Assembly (NCBI RefSeq): GCF_000227135.1
Contig: NC_018251.1
Coordinates: 285,989-349,988 of the forward strand
Reading direction: 5' to 3'
DNA length: 64,000 nucleotides
Source: Leishmania donovani
Taxonomy: Eukaryota; Euglenozoa; Kinetoplastea; Trypanosomatida; Trypanosomatidae
Shown here: piece by piece, positions 9,941 to 19,700 of the stretch
Numbering within the stretch: position 1 is the first letter of the stretch
Layout: every line of letters begins with the position of its first letter
Translations under genes and position numbers: made by a program
Notes under the pieces: model-generated
Seen by the model: the letters and a program-made list of their open reading frames with translations, nothing else
The model's database searches: none
What the model was told of the DNA's origin: nothing

Positions 9941-10717
9941 GAAAAAGGTGAGGCAATGCTGGCGGCGACGATAGAGGGTCGCCTCGTCGCAGCTGAGGCG
10001 GACGCGGCCCAGAGGCTTCTGTTTGGCGAGGGTGCAACGCTTAGCTACACACGCGCACACACGTGGTGGTCGATGAAGCGCTGCCGTGTTGCAGTTTTGT
10101 CTGCGTGTGTGCCTGCGCGGTGCTTCATGGCCGCCCCTCCTCATCCGTTGATGATGATCCGCCCCCTCTGCTCGCTTCGCTTTTTTCGTTCGGCTTTGTA
10201 GTGCGTCGACGGCGTACAGACGAGATCCGCTTGCGTGTGTGCCTGTGCGTGTACGCGCGACCCCTCGACACTCTTGCGTAAGGCGTCTCCTCAACCGTGC
10301 ACCGTCGGTAGTGACAACCCAAAAGGAGGGGCATCCGAAGGCACGCAGTTGCTCGCGACGCGAGGACGCACGCGTGCCCGGTGCCTGCGCTGCTGCGTGT
10401 AAGGCACTCTCCTCGCCTCCCCCACCCGCACATCCGCTCTATCTCTTCCTCTCCTCCTCCCTGCCCTTCAGCCTTTGTTGTTTTATGCTAGTCACCTTGG
10501 GTTCACGTGCGACCATGCATGCGACGCCTTGAGGCTGAAACTTGAGTGTCATCGACCCTCCATCACCAGCCGCCTAGTCGGCTTCAAGCTCTCTCTGCGC
10601 CATCCGCTACCACGTGTCAAGCGGTCGTATCACCTGCCTCACCCACGCCCCTCTCTCCCACCTTTACCCCCTCGAGGAAGCACTAGCAGCGACGGGAACG
10701 GCAAACGGCAAACCTGC
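9941..10717. other. Intergenic/UTR, no gene seen
   Basis: Spacer with GT- and CT-rich runs. The open frame of the next gene extends back into it from a TTG at 10475, but this part reads as low-complexity Pro/His/Arg-rich translation and lies mostly upstream of the best splice acceptor (10675-10676). Confidence 0.7.
10648..10676 (+). promoter_or_regulatory. Candidate polypyrimidine tract and spliced-leader acceptor
   Basis: CT-rich run ending with the first AG at 10675-10676. It would leave a 41-nt leader before ATG 10718 and exclude the in-frame TTG extension, so it supports the chosen start. Confidence 0.5.
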
Positions 10718-12493
10718 ATGTCTGACCCGCAGCATCCAAGACAACAGGGAAGCGCTCCTCGTCAAGGAGGATGGAGAGGCATGCCGGCCGCGCCGAATTC
10801 ACAGCTGGATGCGGAGCTTGTGGAGAGCACGTTGGCGACCCCCTCGCGGCTTCCGCCGTCAGGTCAATGCCCACAGCGCAGAACGGTAGCGGCGGCGCAA
10901 TCCGCCGCCAGCAGCGATTTCCCCTGCATCGCCCCACAGCCGTTCGACGCGTACGTAGTGCTGGACTTCGAGGCTACGTGCGAGGAAGACAGGCGCATCG
11001 CCGACGCGGAGGTGATCGAGTTTCCAATGATCCTGGTCGACGCTCGCACCGCCACACCGGTCGCGGAGTTTCAGCGGTATGTGCGACCAGTGAAGAATCC
11101 CGTGCTCTCGCGCTTCTGCACCGAGCTGACAGGCATCACGCAGGACATGGTGAGTGGCCGTGATCCGTTTCCTGTGGTATACTGCGAGGCACTGCAGTTT
11201 CTTGCCGAGGCCGGACTCGGCGATGCGCCGCCCATGCGCAGCTACTGCGTCGTCACATGCGGCGACTGGGACCTGAAGACGATGCTGCCGGCGCAGATGC
11301 GTGTTAGTGGACAGCAAGGGACTCCATTGTCGTTTCAGCGGTGGTGCAACCTGAAGAAGTGCATGTCACAGCTGGGCTTCGGCAACGGGAGTGGGTGCGG
11401 CGGCGCCGCGCCGCCGCTTCGACCGTCTGGGATGCCTGACATGCTGCAGATGCTCGGCCTCCCGCTGCAGGGGCGTCATCATAGCGGCATTGACGACTGC
11501 CGCAACCTTACCGCGGTTCTGTGCGCACTGCTGAGGCGCGGCCTCGTCATTGACGTCACTTTTTCCACTGCGCCCTTTCGTCGCTGGCATGCGCCGACTG
11601 AGGCGCAGCTTCCTGCCTTGGACGCGCTGCCGAGCACGTTGGCCGACGGCGCGGCGCAGCACTCAGGGGATGTGCCTTCACCGCCGCGGTCGCATGCTCG
11701 GACAGAGGGCGACGCACCAAAACCAAAGAAGGGGCGTTCAGCATATCGGCACGCATCTTCAGTCGACTTCATTTTGCCAACTCTTGTCCTTGACGCGAAT
11801 CGCGACGCCGTGCAGGAGCTTCTCTCCGACACGAACGCCGCCGACGCTCCTTCGCGAGTGTTCGATGAGGAGGAACTCAAGACGGCGTCTAAGTTCATGT
11901 CTACACTACTCCGCCACAAGGCGATCCAGTGGCGGGTGCCTATCACCTCCAACGGCTACGTGCTGCTCGACGACGTCCTACGTCAGCCACAGATGAGGAA
12001 GCAACACGTCTCAGTGCAGGATGTCGCCAGGATCGTGCGCGACTCCGACAAGCAGCGCTACCGGTTAGCGTATGGTGCGGCAGATGGCCGTCTCTACATT
12101 GCTGCTGTGCAAGGGCACAGCATCGATGGTGTTGAGCCGCAGCTGCGAACGCTGACGAGCGTGGAGGAGGTACCGGTGGCTGTTCACGGCACCTACTGGG
12201 CGGCCTGGAAGGCGATCCAGCAGTGCGGTTACCTGAGCACCATGAGTAGGCAGCACATCCACTTCGCCAAGGGGCTCATTAACGACGAGCAGGTGGTAAG
12301 CGGCATGCGCAAGAACGTGCAGCTCTTCGTCTACCTGGATGTCGCGGCAGTGCTTGCGGATGGCGTGGCACTCTACGAGAGCTCCAACGGCGTCATTCTC
12401 ACCCCCGGTGTAGGCCACACACGGCAGCTGCCTCTCAAGTACGTGGCCAAGGTGGTGGACCGAAGCAATGGCCGCACAATCTACCCTGCGTGA
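10718..12493 (+). CDS. ERI1-like DEDDh 3'-5' exonuclease fused to Tpt1/KptA RNA 2'-phosphotransferase (591 aa)
   Basis: Two enzyme domains in one frame. Residues ~78-285 are a DEDDh exonuclease of the ERI1/histone-mRNA type: VVLDFEATCEE gives D83 and E85, GDWDLKTML gives D183, and HHSGIDDCRNL gives H255 and D260, so the full catalytic set is present. Residues ~392-591 match Tpt1/KptA, which removes the 2'-phosphate left at a tRNA splice junction using NAD+: SKFMSTLLRH (R399-H400), NGYVLLDDVL, QRYRL (R447), QGHS (H467), HGTYWAAW (H490), SRQHIHFAKG, SGMRKN (R531) and SNGVILTPG. The Arg-His-Arg-Arg set known from yeast Tpt1 appears intact. A Ser/Pro/charged linker (~300-390) joins them. Start: first in-frame ATG; MPAAPNS 25 codons on is an alternative. 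No localisation signal is evident. Confidence 0.93.
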   Translation: MSDPQHPRQQGSAPRQGGWRGMPAAPNSQLDAELVESTLATPSRLPPSGQCPQRRTVAAAQSAASSDFPCIAPQPFDAYVVLDFEATCEEDRRIADAEVIEFPMILVDARTATPVAEFQRYVRPVKNPVLSRFCTELTGITQDMVSGRDPFPVVYCEALQFLAEAGLGDAPPMRSYCVVTCGDWDLKTMLPAQMRVSGQQGTPLSFQRWCNLKKCMSQLGFGNGSGCGGAAPPLRPSGMPDMLQMLGLPLQGRHHSGIDDCRNLTAVLCALLRRGLVIDVTFSTAPFRRWHAPTEAQLPALDALPSTLADGAAQHSGDVPSPPRSHARTEGDAPKPKKGRSAYRHASSVDFILPTLVLDANRDAVQELLSDTNAADAPSRVFDEEELKTASKFMSTLLRHKAIQWRVPITSNGYVLLDDVLRQPQMRKQHVSVQDVARIVRDSDKQRYRLAYGAADGRLYIAAVQGHSIDGVEPQLRTLTSVEEVPVAVHGTYWAAWKAIQQCGYLSTMSRQHIHFAKGLINDEQVVSGMRKNVQLFVYLDVAAVLADGVALYESSNGVILTPGVGHTRQLPLKYVAKVVDRSNGRTIYPA

Positions 12494-13707
12494 TGCTGTG
12501 CGTGGCGCGAGTGGGCTCAGTCGCTGCTGATGGAAAAGTGTTATGTGTATTTAGCGCGCGCGCACAGAGAGCCGCGCCCACGCACGCGCGCAGGCGTTTG
12601 GCAGTTGAGGATGCGGTGGAGGAGCACGTGAGTCTACCATCATGTGTCGTGCTTTCGGTTTATGCGTTGTTGTTGCTCGCGTCGACGCGGCGGACTGACG
12701 ACGTCCGTCCTCTTCCTCGCAATTCTTCTTCGGTTTCCATCATCGCGTCCTCTTCCCACCCCATCCTCCCCACATGCACGCGCGCACACGCACTCGCTTC
12801 TGGAGGTCCTCTCTTTCTCTGTGCATGCTCGCCTGCGTCTGTGCGTTTGCCCCCTCTTTTCCATCGTGGCGTCGACGCTGCTGATGATGCCACTCACTCC
12901 CGCGCTGCGTGACACCGCGAACTTCCTGAGCTCTTTGTTTCTGCCTGACGCTTGCGTGTGTGCACATGTGCGGTGATAAACTCCACGCTACACCTGGCTT
13001 TGATGATCCTCTCCTTTGCATCCTCGTCCTCTGCTCCGACGTCACCGACAACGCCATCTTATGTTTTCCTGTGCGTGTGTCCCTTTCTGTGTGTGTGTAT
13101 GTGTGTGTGTGTGTGTGTAGCCGTTCATGCCACGCCCGAGAGAAGCGAGATCCATCTCTCTGTCTCGCGCGCACGCCTCGCTCTCACATGTGTCGATCCC
13201 AACGCACCATGAGGCGGCACAGCCTTATGATTTTACCACTGTGCTACGTCCACCCGTCGCTGCAGCGGCGTTTTGACGTCAGGAGCAGAAGCTCTCTTTC
13301 ACTCACCACACCACCCCTAATCCCTTGCTACGCTCCTCACCCCCGACTCCTTCCCCTCCTCCATCTTCCGCTGATGTGGCATTTGATGGATCGCACGGCA
13401 CCGTGGTACTGAAGCGTACTTGCCTGCACGCGGGTCTTTCGTCAAACCCCCGCGTGTGCCATCCTTCACACAAACCCATACGCGCCCACGGTACAGCAGA
13501 AACGGAGGAGAGGGGCACACGCACTTGAACCTCTCCGCCCTGCGTACAGTGGAGACGCGACGCGGCCTGTCGTATCTATGGCCATCCTTGGCGCGAGCAC
13601 ACACACAAGCACGAGGAAGGACGTGAAGAGGCGACGCTGATTCCACTCCTGGCACAGGCCCTCAAGATCTCTTTGGTTTCGCTCGTCTTCGCTATCCGCC
13701 ATCTCGC
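12494..13707. other. Intergenic/UTR, no gene seen
   Basis: About 1.2 kb of pyrimidine-rich spacer with a GT-rich run (~13088-13118) and several CT tracts. AG at 13656-13657, after a modest pyrimidine stretch, is the nearest candidate acceptor for the next gene. Open frames are short, Cys/Val/Leu-rich and unsupported. Confidence 0.7.
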
Positions 13708-16700
13708 ATGGCGGCAGCCGCGTCACCGTTCTCGCTGCCTCGTGCGCGGTTGCCAGCGCTGCAGCAGCTCCCGCTTGACTCCATCACGGTGTACGATACG
13801 GCCACCCACTGCTACCTGCTCGGCACGGACAGCCTACAGAAGAACTTCCACCTTCTCTCCTGCCGCAAGCACAGCGCTGAGCAAGCACCGTGCCACAACG
13901 CTATCAGCAACAGTAGCGTCGCCGCGGCCACCGGCAGTGATGGACACCAGAACGCCACCGTGTCCGAGTCGGAGGCAGGGCGGGCAGGAGCGGGCACCGC
14001 TGCTCCCCCAAGCGCCTCCCACGCCGAACTGTTTGGCCTTGACGACTTGCACGACTTCACGAGCTACGCTGTCTACTCCCCGACAGAAGCCGGTGCCCTC
14101 GTCGACGCTCTGCGACGGGAGCACGGCCCGACCATGCGCATCCTCCCCGCAGTCGCCTTCCTCGGTGCGGTGCGCTTCACCGCCGGCTATTACGTGGTAC
14201 TGGCGACGGAGCGACGCATGGCGGGCTACCTTGGCGTACACCGGCTCTTCGAGGCTGTGAGCGTGGAACTGGTCTCGCTGCAGCTGGATCCTGAATGGGT
14301 GGCCGCCGCAGAGACGCAGGCGCGAAAACGGCTGCAGCAGCTTCGGCGAGGCGGCGGCGTTGGTGCTCGAGGCTTCAAGGCCGGCTACTCCCCGTTTATC
14401 TCTACACCAGAGACAACGGCAGGCTCGCCGTTCGCGCCTTCTACGTTCCGCTCACGCCCCGCCAGGGCTGGCTACGGCCGCAAGGCCGTCACCTCTGGTA
14501 CGGGCGCCTCGGTGTCCGCCACCTCGTACATTTTTCAGCGCCGCAGCCTGGAGGAGCTGTATCGGCAGCAGTTCATCACCTCCCTCTCGCGCGCCTCGTC
14601 TTTCTTTTACTCGCACAGCTACGACCTCACGAATACCCTTCAGCGGAACATGCTGGCGGCAGGGACAGCGGCGACCGACGGGGCCCATCCGATCACCTGC
14701 GCAGACAACGGAGGGCGGCACCACTTTGAGCGGCGCCCAGGTCGCGTCGCAGCGGCAGATGCCAGGGTGGAGCCCTCCCCGCGAAATCGTCAGCCGCTGC
14801 AGCCACGGATGCAGTACGTGTGGAACGAATACCTTTTGGAGCCGTGGCAGCGGAACGATCGCAATGCGGAAAGCGTCGACGCCGAGATGAGTGACATAGC
14901 CGAGGCCGATGTCGGCAGCGGTGGCGCGCCGGCAGCCCCGCCCGCCGGTCGTGCAAAACGGGATTCGGCGCCGCAGTACCCATCTGCGCTGTCGCGGTGG
15001 TATGTCTTCCTCGTGCATGGCTACATTACGCAGCGCGCTGTGGTGGTACGTCAGCCAGCCTTTCGCACGCTTCTCATCACGCTCATCGCGCGTGTCAGCA
15101 AGGCGTCGGCCGGCGTACGCTACCTCCGGCGCGGCCTCAACAGTGACGGGCACGTTGCAAATCACGTTGAGGTGGAGCAGATCATCAGCGACGAGTCTTC
15201 GTGGAACTCTGCCTTCACGGCTGGCACCCTCACCTCCTACGTCCAGCTGCGTGGGTCGGTGCCGGTGCGGTGGTATCACCCACCGACAGCGTCGCGCCTG
15301 CTTCCGAAGCCGCCAATCGTTATAGGCCCGCACGACTCACAGTGGAGTGAGACATGCCTTCACTTTCAGCACCTTCTGGAGCAGTACGGCGCACCCATCT
15401 TGGTGCACGACCTTCTCAAGCGCAGAGAGAGCAACGCGCGGGAGAGCGTGCTCGGCGACGCGTACCGCGCGGCAGTACGTGCCATGGTCGCCGCTGTGGA
15501 CCGTTGGACCGCCGCCACGGACGCTGCGACCGCCTGCCGGGACGGTGCGGAGAGAGGTAACACAAGCGAGCCACGCGTCTGCGGCGCTGACGTTCTCCAG
15601 TACGAGTCTACTGACCTCCGCAGTCTCAGCCAGCTCGCGTGGAACACGATGACGGCCGTGGCAGAGCAGCACTTCAGCGCAGTCCGCTGCTTTGTCAGCA
15701 GGCGATGCTGCCCGGCCGCCACTCTTGAGCGGCACGCACAGTGTGCTTCTCTCCTCGATAGCAGTGACGTGCTCATGACGGGTGACACCAGCGAGGTCGC
15801 CGAAGCACACGGCAGACGCATCAACGGCGACGGCGGAGATGCCGAGGTTGTTCAGCTGCAGCGCGGTGTGGTCCGCAGCAACTGTCTCGACTGCATCGAC
15901 CGCACTAACCTTGGTCAGCTTTTCCACGGCCTCCATGCTCTGGGAGAGCAGCTGTCCGCGCTCGGCCTGCTGCGGCACGCAGCGGACGTATGTGACTCTC
16001 CAGCGGTAACGGAGATGCTGCTTGAGATGTACCTGGCCATGGGCGACGCCATAGCCACCCAGTACGGCGGCTCCGCCCAGGTCGGCGCTGGCGTGCTGCA
16101 CCGCGGCGCAGGTTGGGATCAGCTGATGGGGGTGAAGCGCCTCTACCACAACGTCATGGGTGATCGTGACAAGCAGGAGGCAATGAACCTTCTGCTCGGC
16201 CGCAAGCAGCCGCAGCCCCGCCGTGGCTCACGCGCCTGCAACGCAGAGATGCACAGCCCTGGCCAAATGGCCCCGCTCTCACTTGCCCAGACCTCCCCAT
16301 CATCCACGGCGCCGTCGCTGAGCGCCTCCATCACGTCTGCGTCGCCAGCGGTAGCGGCTGCGTTGGCTGGCGTGGGCCGCGGCCCGCTTGCAAGCGAGGA
16401 TGCCGTGACACCGTCGGCATCCTTCTTCTCTGGAATCCGTCAGACGGCCTCGCGGTGGTGGAGCGAAGCAACTTCGTCGGCGTCGTCTTCTGGGGCGGCG
16501 GTGGCGGCCGCGGAGGCAGAGGCAGAGGCCGACTACTACGAGCAAGTCTCCAGCGCCCCACGGCTGCCTCTGGCCGGTCTGCTGACGTCGTGGTGGGTGC
16601 AGCCGCTACGCCGCTTCGACGAGTGGTGTGCTGCATGTGGTGCCAGTGCACTGCGGGGCGCCACGAGGAATAGCAAGATGGCAGACGCCCCGAGCGTGTG

Positions 16701-19700
16701 GCCTTTAGGAGCAGTTGCTACCCCGAAGGCGCCGCGCAGCTCCTTGGCTCACTCAGATGCGCCTTTCTCCTCTCCCGCATCGACGCTCGCCTCCTCGACA
16801 AGCTCCCGCGCCAGTGTGCTGACGAGCGCGGCCGTGGCGTCGGCCGGCGCCTACGGCGGAGACGAGCTTGCGCTTCGCCTTCTAGCTGCCGAGACGCAGG
16901 CGCAGGAACGTTGGAAGCTCTTCATTGCCAATGTGGAGCGACAAGCTTGCCTCGCCCCAGCGCGGCGCGACGCTGCCACGCAGCTCTACCACGACAGACG
17001 TAGGGGGGTGCCGCATGGCGACGGGAACGACGATACCGCTGCAGCACCGTCCCTGCCTTTACTCTTCTCTTCAGTCCCGGCGGGCACCCCCGCTAGCGAC
17101 GCGTCGGCGCCGTCACGCACGATGCAGTGGTCTCTCGTAAGCAGTGCCACGTCGTTGACTGCGCGTGCAGCGGCCGCCGCTGGCAGCGCGGAGGCAGGTG
17201 CCCTGTCCCGTGCAGGATATGCAACGGTGGCATCGGCGGAGCTCGCGCCTCTGCCCCCCTCGGCACCGTTGTTGGCCGCTCCGCCGTACCTCTTCGCTGA
17301 GCCGTGGGTTCTTCTCCGCACGACGATGCACGTGTTGCCCGTCGAAAGCGTCGCCGCTTCAGAGTGCCGGCCGACCCGGACATCGACTGCCTCTGCTGCT
17401 GCGTTGTGCTCTGGTGGCTTTGTGCGATCGGGTAAGAAGCGTGCTGCGATTTACAGCGTCGGCGATGTTTTGCAGCAAGAGCCGCCGTACAGCGTCGGGC
17501 AAGCCGTTGCGCGCCAGCTCCTTGGCTGTTTCCCGCCTGCCGCCGCGGTCGTCACCGCTCACTCTCGGCGCCAGATGCTGATGGAGCGACATCAGCCCTG
17601 GCGGTCGCCGCAGGAGGTTCATCCACACGACGCCTTCCCAAGCATCGTGCGGAACAGCGCGTTCGCGCTGCAGAATGCAGACCTTGAACGGTTGGCGTAC
17701 CGGGAGATGCTGTGGATAGTAGATGGTGTCGACAGGGCGGCAGGTGAGGCTCGCGGGGTGTCCGCGGAATCGCTGCAGAGTTCCGCGTCGCCTGCTTCGA
17801 TGGCGCAGCCCTCATCACTGCCAGGATGGCCGTGGACTCTCTCCACGCAGGAAGTCGCGGACCGTCAGTTCATAGCGGCTCTGCTCGTGGGTTGGTTTGG
17901 TGCGCCGGCAACGTGGGGGCTAGAGGACATGGTACGAGTGGTGCAGCGCCTCGTCTACCCCGAGCCCTTGCCGGTGGAGGTTCTGCAGGTGCTGCGCAGC
18001 AGCCGTGTGCAGCCGCCACTCGAAGGAGCGGAGCTTCTGTTCGCTGGTGCGCCTGCGAGGGCAGAAGAGGGCGCGGAGGAACGAGAGCAACGCGTGGACG
18101 CGGAGACGAGGCAGTACTGGCATGAGCGACTCGCCGCACCAGTCGGTCAACGAGGTCCGCTCTTCGTCCGCGGTACTGCCGCCGCTGCCTTCAAGCATGC
18201 CTCCAGGCCGACGGCGCCACGGCGAGACCCCGGAGGCAGAGGTGCCCTCCTTAGGCGGGCGTCACCCGTGCGCTTTTCCACGCCGTCCACGCCGCTGCCG
18301 TACCAGTGGGATGTGGACGTCCACGCTGGCAGCCCCGTGCAAGCGGCGGTGGCTCTCCTCTGCCGTCTCACGAGCGTTCTACGCTTTGCGGCGCACGACA
18401 ACACGGCGAGCGGGGCGTCGGTGAACGGCACGGGCATCGGGCCGGTCGTGATGGCGCGCGGCAACGGAGTAGTCGCGGCCACCTCTATGGCAGCTCCCTG
18501 GAGCCACGTAGTCTCGACGGGTGAGAGTCGCGATGGCGCAAGCGTGAACGTCCTCGCTGTATCGGCGCACGACGCCGACGCTGCGCAGGACGAGGGGGCC
18601 GCGCCTGTCCGCCGTGTGGAAGAGGCGCTTCTCCCCTTACTGGAGGAATGCCCCAACTCTGGCGCGCCCGCATCTGCTTACCTTCCGGGCCTCTTTCCCG
18701 AGCATGAGACCCTCCCCGACTCGCTGCGTCGGCAGTGGCTCCTGTGCCGTCTCCTGCAGCCCATCTTCGCCCGCTGCGCGCTGACGCCACCAACGCTGCA
18801 CAGCCTGCTTCGTGACTTCTTTGCCGAGCTGCTCACTCCCGACGAGGTGAATGGGAAGAATGAGCAGCGGCAACAGCGCCGACGCCGCGAGTACCGCGTC
18901 CGCTACAGCTTTGTGCTGCCCCAGCAGCACGGGCAGCTGCAGCAACAGCCACCGCAGGGGCAAAGCCCCAGCCTGCAACCCTCGGGCGGTAACGCTGCGG
19001 ATGGCGCTGGGGGTCGCGGGGATGGATGGTACCTGTACAATCTCTTTTCGGGCAGGCCTACGTCGCTGTCGTCTTCCTCACCGCAGGAGCCGTCGAATGT
19101 GGGCAAAGCCTCCTCATCCCCCACGGCCGCCGCGGCCTCGCGAACGCTAAACATTCCGGCCACGCTGAAGGTGCGGCACTGCTGTTCTGCCTTGGATCTC
19201 TACCGCTGGTCTGTGGCGCACTGTCCGCTCTTCGTGATTCCTTCTGAGGACGAGCCGAGCGGCGCGTCCGTGGTTTCCGGAAACAGCAGCATCGCGAGCA
19301 GGAACATCGCAGCGGCTGCGTGGCACCTGCTCTGGTGGGCAATCGACAACAACTTTCTCATTCCTGTAGTGCGCCGCCGCGGCCAGGCGACGCTCGAAAT
19401 GCTAGCGGATGAGACAGCACTCTTCTGCGTGAAGCGCGACGTTGCGCGCGTCGCGCTGAACGTAGAGCGCCGCTGCCACGATGACGTCTGGCGACCGCAG
19501 CAACCGGAAGCGCTGACCAACTCTGGGAAAGAGGTGCCTGGCTCCAGCGCCATCTATGGAGTCGATCTCGCCCCATCGATGCTGCGGCTGCACCGGCCCC
19601 TTCGTCGCAGCGCTCTCGCCGGCATCTTGACGCTGAGCGAAAATCTGGCGAGTCTCGGGCTGCGTGCCGCGACGCAGGTGCAGGAGTTTTTCCGCGTTCG

